This document shows positions 46,148-54,952 of a stretch of 64,000 nt of DNA, piece by piece. The position numbers and the translations under genes were made by a program. Position 1 is the first letter of the stretch; each line of letters opens with the position of its first letter. The stretch is from Myxococcales bacterium (lineage in GTDB: Bacteria > Myxococcota_A > Polyangia > Polyangiales > Polyangiaceae): NCBI GenBank assembly GCA_016712525.1, contig JADJQX010000007.1, forward strand, positions 1,178,001 through 1,242,000, written 5' to 3'. The notes under the pieces were generated by a model. That model was not told where the DNA came from, ran no database searches, and saw nothing but the letters and a program-made list of their open reading frames with translations.

Positions 46148-46549
46148 TCAGCCAGATGCCGAATCGCCCACGCTCGCGTCCGAAGCCTGCTCCGCGCCGT
46201 CCGCGCCCCCCGCGCCCTCGGGGAGGCTCGCGGCCTCCGCCTTCCGCGCCTTCACGCGGGCCTTGAGGCGCTCGAGCTCTTTGCGGGCGCGCTCGATGTG
46301 GAAGTCGCGCTCCATGTGGTGCACGCGCGTGAGGTAGATCCCCGTCCCGAAGGTGACGACCGAGAGGGCGAAGGTGAGCACGCCGTACCCGATCTTCGTC
46401 GCCACGCCCACCACGACACCGAGGACGAGGCCCGCGACCGGCAGCCACCGGAAACGCCGCTCCTCCAGATCGAGCGTGCCTTTCAGGGCGACGAGCCTCG
46501 CGAGCTCCGCCTCGTATTTCGGGATGAGAGATTCGTCAGGGTCCGGCAC
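46148..46549 (-). CDS. Small two-helix membrane protein of unknown function
   Basis: 133 residues. An N-terminal helix (PKYEAELARLVALKG) precedes two closely spaced transmembrane segments at about 34-53 and 57-75. A basic coiled-coil helix (about 78-108, ERARKELERLKARVKARK) follows, then an Ala/Ser/Gly-rich tail. It resembles no named family that I know. It is a freestanding gene between the FHA gene and the XRE-type regulator. Confidence 0.62.
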   Translation of the reverse strand: MPDPDESLIPKYEAELARLVALKGTLDLEERRFRWLPVAGLVLGVVVGVATKIGYGVLTFALSVVTFGTGIYLTRVHHMERDFHIERARKELERLKARVKARKAEAASLPEGAGGADGAEQASDASVGDSASG

Positions 46550-46578
46550 GCCGCGACGGTAGAGGCAAGGGGCGCTTC

Positions 46579-46600
46579 GTTCAACCGTGGTTCAACCGTG
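46579..46600. repeat. Tandem 11-bp direct repeat
   Basis: Two exact head-to-tail copies of GTTCAACCGTG, at 46579-46589 and 46590-46600. They lie about 30 bp upstream of the start of the small membrane protein gene (minus strand), so they may be regulator half-sites or chance. Confidence 0.6.
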
Positions 46601-46687
46601 TGTCGTCGAAATCGTGAGGAGACACGCGCACCTCGCGCACTCGTGTTCTCGCAGCGCGCCCCCGGAGGCGCGTCGCGGCCGGGCCCG

Positions 46688-48190
46688 CTACCCTCGCCGC
46701 CCCTCGGACACCGGCGCGTAGAGCGAGACGCCCCTCACGTCCTCGAGCACGGTCAGCGGGTGCTTCAACGACGGGAACGCCCGCTGCTCGCAGTCGGTGC
46801 GCTCGCACATGCGGCACGTGACCCCGACCGGGATGCACGTGTCGGGGTTCGAGAGATCGATGCCGTCCGAGTAGACGAGCTCCTTCGCGTACTGCGCCTG
46901 GCAGCCGAGCCCGATGGCCTGCACGGGCTTCTGCGCGTGGTAGCCGCCCGAGTCCTTCTGGATGGTGCGCGCGAGGCAGAAATAGGCGACCCCGTCGGGC
47001 ATGCGAGACATCTGGATGCGGATCATGCCCGGCGTGAGGAACGCGCTGAAGATGTTCCACCGCGGGCACGCCCCCGAGAACCGCGCGAACCGGATGCCCG
47101 AGGCGCTGAACCGCTTCGAGATGTTGCCCGCCACGTCGATGCGGACCATGTGGAACGGGACACCCTCGTTCCCAGGGCGCCGGAGCGTCGTCACCCGGTG
47201 GCACACCTGCTCGAAGCCGACCTTGAACCTGCGGCCGATGACGTCGAGGTCGTAGCGCTCCTCGCGGCACGCCGACATGAACGCGTCGTACGGCATCAGC
47301 ACGGCGCCTGCGAAGTAGTTCGCGAGCGACACCCGAGCGAGCGCGCGGCTCTCGGGTGTGGTGAGGCGCCCATCGGACACGAGCCGGTCGATGACGGCGC
47401 GCTGGGTGAGGAGGCCCACTTGGTGCGCGACCTGGAAGGTGCGCGTCCGCGTCGGGAGGAGCTCCGACAGCACGAGCTCCCCGCGGCTCGCGTCGAACCT
47501 GCGCAGGATCCCGCGCCCCGCGCTCGAACGCGCGATCTGGACGGTCACCCCGTGGGCGCGCTCGAGGTACCGAAGGAGCCCCTGGTAGAGGTCCTCGGTG
47601 CCGAGCTCGGCCTCCCTCCAGAGAGCCTCCGCGCCGGCCTCGAGCTCGGGCACGAAGTTCGACATTTTCTGAATGAAGTCGGACACTTCTTCCGTGGGGA
47701 TGTGCGACCTGTCGACCACGCCGAGGTCCTCCCCTCCGGCGAGCTTCGACGAGAGGTTGTCGGCGGTCTCTCGGGCGGCTTGGTAGGCCTTGTAGAGGGA
47801 GAGCACCGCACGTGACGCCTGGGGGCTCGCCGTGGCCATCTCGCGCACGTCGACCGAGGTGAGGTCCTCGTCCTCGAAGAGCGGATCGGCGAACGCCTCG
47901 GTCAGGTCCGACACGAGCCGGGCGTCCTCGTCGGCCGCGAACGCGTGGAGGTCGAGGTCGAAGATCTGGGCGAGCTTGATGAGCAGCGGCGCCGGGAGCG
48001 GCCTGCGGTTGTTCTCGATGAGGTTCAAGTAGCTCGCCGAGATGCCGAGGCGCTCCGCGAGCTCGACCTGGCTCAGGTTCTTCGTGCGGCGATGCCCGCG
48101 CACCTTCGCGCCGAGCTTCGGGCCACCGTCGCGTGCTCGCGCCTTGTCGTCCGCGCTCGGCCCTTTGCCCGACTGCGTCACTCGCGCCAT
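46688..48190 (-). CDS. XRE/ImmA-IrrE family regulator of the ScfR/RamB type
   Basis: 500 residues. The XRE helix-turn-helix is at 27-84 (LSQVELAERLGISASYLNLIE). A central IrrE/ImmA-like domain keeps FQVAHQ in place of the HExxH peptidase site, as is usual in this regulator family. A C-terminal DUF2083-type domain carries C459, C462 and C467 (CRMCERTDC). Corynebacterial and mycobacterial RamB and the short-chain-fatty-acid regulator ScfR belong here; they control glyoxylate-shunt and acetate/propionate genes. Its divergent position from aceB and aceA supports the same role. GAGGA precedes the ATG. Confidence 0.88.
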   Translation of the reverse strand: MARVTQSGKGPSADDKARARDGGPKLGAKVRGHRRTKNLSQVELAERLGISASYLNLIENNRRPLPAPLLIKLAQIFDLDLHAFAADEDARLVSDLTEAFADPLFEDEDLTSVDVREMATASPQASRAVLSLYKAYQAARETADNLSSKLAGGEDLGVVDRSHIPTEEVSDFIQKMSNFVPELEAGAEALWREAELGTEDLYQGLLRYLERAHGVTVQIARSSAGRGILRRFDASRGELVLSELLPTRTRTFQVAHQVGLLTQRAVIDRLVSDGRLTTPESRALARVSLANYFAGAVLMPYDAFMSACREERYDLDVIGRRFKVGFEQVCHRVTTLRRPGNEGVPFHMVRIDVAGNISKRFSASGIRFARFSGACPRWNIFSAFLTPGMIRIQMSRMPDGVAYFCLARTIQKDSGGYHAQKPVQAIGLGCQAQYAKELVYSDGIDLSNPDTCIPVGVTCRMCERTDCEQRAFPSLKHPLTVLEDVRGVSLYAPVSEGRRG

Positions 48191-48371
48191 GTCATTCCTC
48201 GATCATGCTGGAATGTTTTCAACATTTACAATGTGACACACTTCACTTTACAACCATGAACCTAGCTTTCTAGGCCGTGTCACAACGTTTGTTGACTTGT
48301 GACAGAACCAATCGCATTGTCAACGGCGTCGCACGTCGGACCGCGTCAACGCCACGAACGAGGACGTCCCC
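48191..48371. promoter_or_regulatory. Divergent regulatory region of the ScfR-type gene and aceBA
   Basis: This gap is markedly AT-rich against its surroundings and holds several operator-like elements. AATGTT-TTC-AACATT is a perfect inverted repeat at 48212-48226. TTTACAA occurs at 48225-48231 and 48247-48253, 22 bp apart. TGTGACA is at 48232-48238. An 8-bp inverted repeat TGTCACAA/TTGTGACA spans 48278-48304 with 11 nt between. A -35-like TTGACT at 48292-48297 lies inside this repeat, with a poor -10 candidate CATTGT 17 nt on. It is probably bound by the divergent regulator; none of this is tested. Confidence 0.6.
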
Positions 48372-49979
48372 ATGCCCGAGTCTCTCCCCCTCCCCCCAGG
48401 TGTCGCCCTCAACGCCCCCGCGACGCCGTCCGCGGCCGCGGTGCTCACTCCCGAGGCGCTCGCGTTCGTCGCCGAGCTCGCGCGCAAGTTCGGGCCTCGC
48501 ATCCGCGAGCGGCTCGAGGCGCGCAAAGCTCGGAAAGCGCGGCTCGAGTCCGGAGAGTCCTTCGATTTCCTCCGCGACACGACCCACGTCCGCGAGGGCG
48601 ACTGGGTGTGCGATCCCACGCCGCCGGACATCCTCGACCGCCGCGTCGAGATCACGGGCCCCGTCGATCGCAAGATGGTGATCAACGCGCTGAACTCCGG
48701 CGCGAAGGTCTTCATGGCCGACTTCGAGGACGCGACCTGCCCCACGTGGGAAAACCAAATCGAAGGTCAAAAGAACCTCTTCGACGCGGTCCGCAGGACC
48801 ATCACGTTCGAGGGCGCGGGCAAGACGTACACGCTCGCCGAACGCACCGCCGTCCTCTTCGTGCGCCCACGCGGGCTCCACCTCGACGAGAAGCACGTCA
48901 CCGTCGACGGCGAGGTGTGCCCCGGGAGCCTCTTCGACTTCGGCCTCTTCTTCTTCCACAACGCGAAGGAGCAGCTCGCGCGCGGCACGGGCCCGTATTT
49001 CTACCTGCCCAAGCTCGAGAGCCACCTCGAGGCGCGTGTGTGGAACGACGTGTTCGTGCACGCCCAGGCGGCGCTCGGCGTCCCCGAGGGCACCATCAAG
49101 GCCACGGTCCTCATCGAGACCCTTCCCGCGGCGTTCGAGATGGACGAGATCCTCTTCGAGCTCCGGCGGCACTCGGCCGGCCTCAACTGCGGCCGCTGGG
49201 ACTACATCTTCTCGTTCATCAAGAAGCGCGCGCACGAGCCGTCGGCGCTCCTGCCCGATCGCGCCCAAGTGACGATGGACAAGGGCTTTTTGCGCGCCTA
49301 CTCGGAGCTCCTCGTCAAGACGTGCCACCGCAGAGGCGTGCACGCGATGGGCGGCATGGCCGCGCAGATCCCCATCAAGGGCGACGAGGCGAAGAACCAA
49401 GCGGCGCTCGACAAGGTCCGCGCCGACAAGCTCCGCGAGGCGAAGAACGGCCACGACGGGACCTGGGTCGCCCACCCCGCCCTCGTGCCGGTTGCGATGG
49501 CCGTGTTCGACGAGCACATGCCCGAAAAAAACCAGCTCGCGAAGACGCGGGACGACGTGCTCGTCACGGCGCGCGACCTCCTCGGCATCCCCGAGGGCAC
49601 GCGCACCGAAGAGGGCCTCCGCCACAACGTGCGCGTGGGCGTGCAGTACGTCGAGGCCTGGCTCGGCGGCCAAGGCTGCGTGCCCCTCTACAACCTCATG
49701 GAAGACGCCGCGACCGCCGAGATCTCGCGCGCCCAGGTGTGGCAAGAGATCCGTCACGAGGCCAAGCTCGACGACGGCAGCGTCGTCACGAAGGCGCGCC
49801 TCGCGAGCATCCTCGACGACGAGCTCGCCCGCATCCGCGCCGAGGTCGGCGAGGCCCGCTTCACGAGCGGCAAGTTCGCCGAGGCCCGCGCCCTCTTCGA
49901 GAAGCTCTCGACCGAGCCCACGTTCGAAGAGTTCCTCACCGTCCCCGCGTACGCCGCCGTCGTGGCGTCGGGCGCCTGA
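48372..49979 (+). CDS. aceB: Malate synthase A
   Basis: 535 residues. It condenses glyoxylate with acetyl-CoA to malate in the glyoxylate shunt, so that acetate or fatty acids can feed gluconeogenesis. The family blocks are present: FMADFEDATCPTWENQIEGQ, RPRGLHLDEKHV, YFYLPKLESHLEARVW, GLNCGRWDYIFSFIK, and a late GCVPLYNLMEDAATAEI. The ATG at 48372 is the first start after the AT-rich gap, with GAGGA 8 nt upstream. The gene is followed by aceA after 49 bp. Confidence 0.97.
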   Translation: MPESLPLPPGVALNAPATPSAAAVLTPEALAFVAELARKFGPRIRERLEARKARKARLESGESFDFLRDTTHVREGDWVCDPTPPDILDRRVEITGPVDRKMVINALNSGAKVFMADFEDATCPTWENQIEGQKNLFDAVRRTITFEGAGKTYTLAERTAVLFVRPRGLHLDEKHVTVDGEVCPGSLFDFGLFFFHNAKEQLARGTGPYFYLPKLESHLEARVWNDVFVHAQAALGVPEGTIKATVLIETLPAAFEMDEILFELRRHSAGLNCGRWDYIFSFIKKRAHEPSALLPDRAQVTMDKGFLRAYSELLVKTCHRRGVHAMGGMAAQIPIKGDEAKNQAALDKVRADKLREAKNGHDGTWVAHPALVPVAMAVFDEHMPEKNQLAKTRDDVLVTARDLLGIPEGTRTEEGLRHNVRVGVQYVEAWLGGQGCVPLYNLMEDAATAEISRAQVWQEIRHEAKLDDGSVVTKARLASILDDELARIRAEVGEARFTSGKFAEARALFEKLSTEPTFEEFLTVPAYAAVVASGA

Positions 49980-50028
49980 TTCATCAAGCATTTCGAACCG
50001 TTACGTGACCCAAGAAGGAGACGACCCG

Positions 50029-51288
50029 ATGACCGCTACGACCCAGAACGACGCCCTCGCCAAGCGCTTCGAAGGCATCGTCCGCCCGTACTCGCAGGCC
50101 GACGTTCAGAAGCTCCGTGGCTCGGTGAAGATCGAGTACACGCTCGCGAGCCGGGGCGCGAAGCGGCTCTGGCAGCTCCTCCACGACGAGCCCTTCGTCG
50201 CGGCGCTCGGCGCCCTCACCGGCAACATGGCCGTGCAGCACGTGCGCGCGGGCCTCAAGGCCATCTACCTCTCGGGTTGGCAGGTCGCGGCCGACGCGAA
50301 CACCGCCGGCCAGATGTACCCCGACCAGTCGCTCTACCCCGTCGACAGCGTGCCCGCCGTCGTCAAGCGCATCAACCAGGCGCTCCAGCGCGCCGACCAA
50401 ATCGAGCACGCCGAGGGCAAGAGCCAGTACGACTGGTTCCTCCCCATCATGGCGGACGCCGAGGCCGGCTTCGGCGGCCCGCTCAACGCGTTCGAGCTCA
50501 TGAAGGGCATGATCGAGGCGGGCGCCGCGGGCGTGCACTTCGAGGACCAGCTCGCGAGCGAGAAGAAGTGCGGCCACATGGGCGGCAAGGTGCTCGTCCC
50601 GACGAGCCAGTTCATCCGCACGCTCACCGCGGCTCGCCTCGCGGCCGACGTGATGGACGTCCCGACGATCCTCGTCGCCCGCACGGACGCCGACAGCGCG
50701 AAGCTCCTCACGAGCGACGTGGACGAGCGCGATCACCCCTTCATCCTGAAGGGCGAGCGCACGGCCGAGGGCTTCTACAAGATCAAGAGCGGCGTCGAGA
50801 CCGCCATCGCGCGCGGCCTCGCCTACGCCCCCTACGCGGACCTCGTCTGGTGCGAGACCTCCACGCCCGACCTCGCGCAGGCCAAGCAGTTCGCCGAGGG
50901 CATCCGCGCCAAGTTCCCGAACAAGCTCCTCGCCTACAACTGCTCGCCGTCGTTCAACTGGAAGAAGAACCTCGACGACGCGACGATCAAGAAGTTCCAG
51001 ATCGAGCTCGGGGCCATGGGCTATAAATTCCAGTTCGTGACCCTCGCGGGCTTCCATGCGCTGAACCACGGCGTCTTCACGCTCGCGAAGGACTACAAGG
51101 CCCGCGGCATGGCGGCCTACAGCGAGTTCCAGGAGCGTGAGTTCGCGTCGGAGAAGGACGGCTACACCGCGACGCGCCACCAGCGCGAGGTGGGGACCGG
51201 GTACTTCGATCAGGTGGCCGAGGTCATCTCGGGCGGCAAGGCCTCCACCCTCGCCCTCCACGACTCGACCGAAGCGCACCAGTTCTGA
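50029..51288 (+). CDS. aceA: Isocitrate lyase
   Basis: 419 residues, the length of the short bacterial class. It splits isocitrate into succinate and glyoxylate, bypassing the decarboxylating steps of the TCA cycle. The catalytic signature is KKCGHM with C181. Other blocks are SGWQVAADANTAGQMYPDQSL, MADAEAGFGG, FEDQLASEKKC and VARTDADSAKLL. AAGGAG is 8 nt before the ATG. Cotranscribed with aceB, and followed by an intrinsic terminator. Confidence 0.97.
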   Translation: MTATTQNDALAKRFEGIVRPYSQADVQKLRGSVKIEYTLASRGAKRLWQLLHDEPFVAALGALTGNMAVQHVRAGLKAIYLSGWQVAADANTAGQMYPDQSLYPVDSVPAVVKRINQALQRADQIEHAEGKSQYDWFLPIMADAEAGFGGPLNAFELMKGMIEAGAAGVHFEDQLASEKKCGHMGGKVLVPTSQFIRTLTAARLAADVMDVPTILVARTDADSAKLLTSDVDERDHPFILKGERTAEGFYKIKSGVETAIARGLAYAPYADLVWCETSTPDLAQAKQFAEGIRAKFPNKLLAYNCSPSFNWKKNLDDATIKKFQIELGAMGYKFQFVTLAGFHALNHGVFTLAKDYKARGMAAYSEFQEREFASEKDGYTATRHQREVGTGYFDQVAEVISGGKASTLALHDSTEAHQF

Positions 51289-51321
51289 AGCGGCGGCCCT
51301 CGCGGGCCAAGCCATCGAGAG

Positions 51322-51351
51322 CGGGCTCGGGAGCCATTCCGAGCCCGTTTT
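51322..51351 (+). terminator. Rho-independent terminator after aceBA
   Basis: Perfect 9-bp stem CGGGCTCGG (51322-51330) with CCGAGCCCG (51339-51347), an 8-nt loop, followed by TTTT. It lies 34 nt after the aceA stop and would end the aceBA transcript. Confidence 0.82.
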
Positions 51352-51415
51352 CTCGTTCCGTGCGACGCTTCCTCTCGCCTTGAACGTGTGTTCCGTTTAC
51401 CGTCGCTAGACCGAG

Positions 51416-52006
51416 ATGGCGTCCGAGAAGAAGCGCTTCACCGAGACCCAAAAGATGGCCGGCGTCGCCGTGCCCGAGCGTCGCCCGTCCCGACCGCCGA
51501 TCCCCCGCGAGGAGCTCGACGACGAGCCGACCTCGGCCGACGAGCCGGCCACGGCGTCGATGATCCCGCCGATGTCGATCCCGCCCGAGAGCATCCGCTC
51601 CGACGAGGTCGAGTTCCACGTCATCCGCGATCACCACACGTCCACGGGTCCACGGCGCACCTGGCGGGCCATCGAGGTGTGGACCCGGCACCACATCTAC
51701 GGGATCGACTCGCAGATGATCTGCTTCGAGATCATCGATCGCGCCACGGGCAAACCCGAGGCCGATCACGCCATGCTCGGCTCCCGGCTCGGCGGCGGCA
51801 GGCGTCGCGAGAAGGACTTCGTGCGCTACGCGTATCCCCTCCCGCTCCCCGGCATGGCCGCGATGTTCACGCGCGGGCGCAAGCACGGCTACACGTCGGC
51901 GGTCGACAGGGTCGTCGTGCGGGTCCGCGTGCTCCAGGCCCGCCCGGACGACGCGCTGCCCTCGTGGGACGAGGTCGCGAGCCGCTGGAACCCCGCGAAA
52001 CGTTGA
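51416..52006 (+). CDS. Protein of unknown function
   Basis: 196 residues. Residues 1-60 are polar, Pro/Glu-rich and probably disordered. The rest is a mixed alpha/beta domain with EVEFHVIRDHHTSTG, IEVWTRHHIYGIDSQMICFE, IIDRATGKPEADHAML, and DRVVVRVRVLQARPD. I do not recognise a domain. There are no signal or membrane segments. It ends 8 bp before the next gene's start, so the two are probably cotranscribed. Confidence 0.7.
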   Translation: MASEKKRFTETQKMAGVAVPERRPSRPPIPREELDDEPTSADEPATASMIPPMSIPPESIRSDEVEFHVIRDHHTSTGPRRTWRAIEVWTRHHIYGIDSQMICFEIIDRATGKPEADHAMLGSRLGGGRRREKDFVRYAYPLPLPGMAAMFTRGRKHGYTSAVDRVVVRVRVLQARPDDALPSWDEVASRWNPAKR

Positions 52007-52014
52007 GGGAATCC

Positions 52015-52512
52015 GTGTTTCGCACGCTCCTCTTTGCCTTGTCGCTCGGGCTCGTCGCGAGCGCGTGCTCGCGGGTCGACGACAAACCCTCGCGGGAGAC
52101 GGCCTCCGCGAGCCCGAAGCCCACGACGGCGAAGAAGCTCACCTTCACGCGCGCCGGCCCCGGCAAGCTCGTCGACGTCGTCGCGGCCCACGCGCGCGCA
52201 GCCGAGGCCCAAGGGAGGACACCGCTCGTCTACGTCGGGGCGCGATGGTGCGAGCCCTGCCAGTACTTCCACAAGGCCGCCGAGGCGGGCGAGCTCGATG
52301 GCGCGTTCGGGGACGTGTCGATCCTCGAGCTCGACGCGGACGACGACGGCCCTCGCCTCGCCGCGGCGGGCTACGCCTCCACGTACGTGCCCCTCTTCGT
52401 CGTGCCCGAAAAAGACGGACGCGGGTCCGAGCGACGCATGGCCGGCTCGATCAAGGGGCCCGGCGCCGTCGCCGAGATCACCCCTCGCCTCCAGAAGCTC
52501 CTCGGGCGGTAG
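52015..52512 (+). CDS. Thioredoxin-like lipoprotein
   Basis: 165 residues from a GTG with GAGGG upstream. Signal peptide with lipobox-like ASAC (C18), then a short linker and a thioredoxin-fold domain. The redox motif is W78-C79-E-P-C82, preceded by LVYVGAR and followed by a helix (QYFHKAAEAG). VSILELDADDDGP and YVPLFVVPEKDG give the later strands and a cis-Pro (VPLF). It probably acts as a periplasmic thiol oxidoreductase; its direction (oxidase or reductase) cannot be told. Convergent with pilZ (4-bp gap). Confidence 0.8.
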   Translation: MFRTLLFALSLGLVASACSRVDDKPSRETASASPKPTTAKKLTFTRAGPGKLVDVVAAHARAAEAQGRTPLVYVGARWCEPCQYFHKAAEAGELDGAFGDVSILELDADDDGPRLAAAGYASTYVPLFVVPEKDGRGSERRMAGSIKGPGAVAEITPRLQKLLGR

Positions 52513-52516
52513 ACCT

Positions 52517-52885
52517 TCAGCCGCCGGGAGGCGGGATCGTACCGACCCGCTCGGCCAGGAAGACCGCGGCGGACTCGGGGTCCTCGAACCTCACGGCGAG
52601 CCGGTAGCGCCAAGGCTCGTCGGAGTGGACGTCGGTCTCGTCCACGCGGACGACCGTCGCCTTCACGGCGGCCGCCTCTTTCCCGGCCGTGTCGTGGAGC
52701 CGCAGCGTGAGCTCGGTGCCCACGTCGAAACGGCTCGGGGTCGCGACGAGCAGCCCTCCGCCGCTCGCGTCTCGGGTCACGCCGAAGCGCGACGTCTTGC
52801 CTTGCCCCTCGATCTCGACGGCCACGTACGTGGCGAAACGCTCCTCGACGCGCCGGTCCTTGTTCGCGTTGGATGCATCGCTCAT
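52517..52885 (-). CDS. PilZ domain protein (putative c-di-GMP receptor)
   Basis: 122 residues, a stand-alone PilZ domain. Both c-di-GMP signatures are intact: RVEER (R12-xxx-R16) and D39-A-S41-GG-G44. The strands VAVEIEG, FGVTRDASGGGLLVATP, ELTLRLHD, VKATVVRVDE and YRLAVRF follow. It therefore probably binds c-di-GMP, though the partner or output is unknown. Single gene, preceded by an unrelated gene on the same strand 88 bp away. Confidence 0.9.
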   Translation of the reverse strand: MSDASNANKDRRVEERFATYVAVEIEGQGKTSRFGVTRDASGGGLLVATPSRFDVGTELTLRLHDTAGKEAAAVKATVVRVDETDVHSDEPWRYRLAVRFEDPESAAVFLAERVGTIPPPGG

Positions 52886-52973
52886 GGGGCTTCCCTCTCC
52901 TCGTCACTCTGCCGAAGGCGCCGACCGCATTCAAGGGCCCTGTCTCGCCTCGCGCCCGAACGCGTGAGAATCG

Positions 52974-53654
52974 TCAGGCGGCCCGAACGAGCCCGAAGGC
53001 ACACACGCCACGCGCCCGGAGCCCCCTCCGGAGCTCGGCGACCCGCTCGGGCTCGCCCCGGACCGCGGCCACCACCTCGGCTGCCCACTCGTCGAGCATG
53101 CGCCCCCCGCACGCCGAGACGTCGTCGAGATCCCCGCGCAAGACGGCCCGCCAGCCCGTGACCGCCGTCCGAAACGCCGGGGTGAGCCCCGCCTCTCCGG
53201 CGATCCCGAACGAGCGCAGCGCCGCGCGGACCGAGGCGTCCTCGGGGACGATCTCGGCCTCCAAGAGCTCGATGGCGAAGGCGGCGCGCGCCCCCGAGAG
53301 GTCGGCGATCGCAGGGAGGAGGTCGGCGGTGAAGGGATCGTCCACCGGCTCGAGGCCATCTTCGGCGAGGCCGTCGGCCGAGAGCTCGATCACCTCCCCG
53401 TGCTCCGGCGGAAGGGGCATGACCGGCGCGCGCAGGAGGGCGTCCTCGATGACGTCGTCGGGCTCGCACGGGACGCCGCTCTTCGCGAAGATCCCGCTGG
53501 GCCGCTCGTCCACCACGGGCCCGCGCTCGACCTCCGCGCGCCGCAAAACGAACGCGGGCGTCTCTCGGGTGGAGCAGGCGAGCTTGGGGTTGTCGCAGGG
53601 AAATTCAGGGCAGATTCGCACGTGGGCCTCCGCTCGGGCGAGCCTCGCGAGCAT
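52974..53654 (-). CDS. Protein of unknown function
   Basis: 226 residues from ATG 53654. The frame is open further upstream, but that part overlaps the fabH 5' region and looks non-coding; a GTG at 53690 is also possible. The N-terminus has a Cys-rich RICPEFPCDNPKLAC segment. Then it has a Pro/Glu-rich middle and helices (LPAIADLSGARAAFAIELLE, AVLRGDLDDVSACGGRMLDEW). I do not recognise a domain. The start is the least certain of the window. Confidence 0.6.
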   Translation of the reverse strand: MLARLARAEAHVRICPEFPCDNPKLACSTRETPAFVLRRAEVERGPVVDERPSGIFAKSGVPCEPDDVIEDALLRAPVMPLPPEHGEVIELSADGLAEDGLEPVDDPFTADLLPAIADLSGARAAFAIELLEAEIVPEDASVRAALRSFGIAGEAGLTPAFRTAVTGWRAVLRGDLDDVSACGGRMLDEWAAEVVAAVRGEPERVAELRRGLRARGVCAFGLVRAA

Positions 53655-53805
53655 CTCCCGCAGGAACCGAGGTGGCCAAGTTCCCCACACGTGGCGTGTC
53701 CATCCCGCGTCTCGTTCGTCGAAAAAACCCCTTTCCGTGGCCGGTTTCGCGCGATAGTTCGTGTGCGAAACGTCGGCGATCGCGCGCCGACCCCAAGGAG
53801 CGCCC

Positions 53806-54837
53806 GTGAAGAACGCATTCATCTCCGGCACCGGAATGTACGTCCCGCCCCGCGTCGTCACGAACGACGACCTCCGCACGCAGTACGGGATCGATACGAC
53901 CCACGAGTGGATCCTTCAGCGGACCGGGATCGAGGAGCGCAGGTACGCCGAAGAGGGTGTCGGCTCGGCCGATCTCGCCGTCCCGGCCGCGCAGATGGCC
54001 ATCAAGAACGCCGGGCTCGAGAAGGAGGACATCGACATGATCCTCTTCGCGACGCTGTCGCCCGAGCACCAGTTCCCCGGCGCCGGCGTCTATTTTCAGC
54101 AGAAAATGGGCTACTGCGAGGGCCCCAAGGCCAAGTTCGTCCCGGCGATGGACATCCGCAACCAGTGCTCGGGCTTCCTCTACGGCCTCGCCACGGCGAG
54201 CGGGCTCGTGCGGTCCGGCGCGGCCAAGCACGTGCTCGTCGTCGGCGCGGAGACGCACTCCGCAGCGCTCGACTTCTCGACCCGCGGCCGCTCCGTGACC
54301 TCCCTCTTCGGAGACGGCGCGGGAGCCGTCGTGGTCTCGGGGACCGACGAGGACAAGGGCATTCGACACTTCAAGCTCGGGGCCGACGGTCGCTACGCCG
54401 ACACGCTCGCCCTGAAGGTGTGGGACATCCGCAAGCGCCCCTACATCCCGGTGAACGAGCGCGGCAACGGCGAGGTCGATCCGGTGATGCTCTGGCCGCA
54501 GATGGAGGGCAAGACGGTCTTCAAGAACGCCGTCGAGCGCATGATCGGCGGGCTCATGGAGTGCTGCAGCGAGGCCGGCATCACGGGCACCGATATCGAC
54601 TTTTTCCTGTTTCACCAGGCGAACTTGCGCATCAACCAGTACGTGCAGCAGACGCTCGGCATCCCCGACGAGAAGTGCATCCACAACATCCAGAAGTTCG
54701 GCAACACGACAGCCGCCACCATCCCGACCCTCATGCACGAGGCCCTCGAGACCGGCCGGCTCAAACCCGGCATGAAGTGCGCGGCCGTCGCCTTCGGCTC
54801 CGGCTTCACGTGGGGCGCGGTGCTCATCGACTTCTGA
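53806..54837 (+). CDS. 3-oxoacyl-ACP synthase III family protein (KAS III)
   Basis: 343 residues from a GTG with AAGGAG 5 nt upstream. Thiolase-fold condensing enzyme. The catalytic triad is C121 (RNQCSGFLYGL), H270 (LFHQANLRI) and N300 (KFGNTTAATIP). The conserved GDGAGAVVV is at 169-177. FabH starts fatty-acid synthesis from acetyl-CoA and malonyl-ACP, but FabH-like paralogues make other products, so the symbol is withheld. The 180-235 region is longer than in E. coli FabH. It stands alone, not with other fab genes. Confidence 0.87.
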   Translation: MKNAFISGTGMYVPPRVVTNDDLRTQYGIDTTHEWILQRTGIEERRYAEEGVGSADLAVPAAQMAIKNAGLEKEDIDMILFATLSPEHQFPGAGVYFQQKMGYCEGPKAKFVPAMDIRNQCSGFLYGLATASGLVRSGAAKHVLVVGAETHSAALDFSTRGRSVTSLFGDGAGAVVVSGTDEDKGIRHFKLGADGRYADTLALKVWDIRKRPYIPVNERGNGEVDPVMLWPQMEGKTVFKNAVERMIGGLMECCSEAGITGTDIDFFLFHQANLRINQYVQQTLGIPDEKCIHNIQKFGNTTAATIPTLMHEALETGRLKPGMKCAAVAFGSGFTWGAVLIDF

Positions 54838-54877
54838 GCGCGAGCGGCCGCCGCGAGCAGCGACGGTCACGGTGTGG

Positions 54878-54921
54878 CGACGCGCGGTCCACGGCTCTAG
54901 GCCGGAGGCCGCGCGTCGTTT
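54878..54921. terminator. Terminator hairpin between convergent KAS III and pgl genes
   Basis: Perfect 10-bp stem CGACGCGCGG (54878-54887) with CCGCGCGTCG (54909-54918), a 21-nt loop, then TTT on the plus strand. It sits in the 115-bp gap between two convergent genes and probably serves the plus-strand gene. Confidence 0.6.
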
Positions 54922-54952
54922 CGTAAGGGGCTCGTTGGCGCGTGCGCCCGTG

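Noticed and set aside
53655..53879. N-terminal extension of the unknown protein ending at 52974.
   Set aside because: It would overlap the KAS III start and its ribosome site; the extra residues look non-coding.
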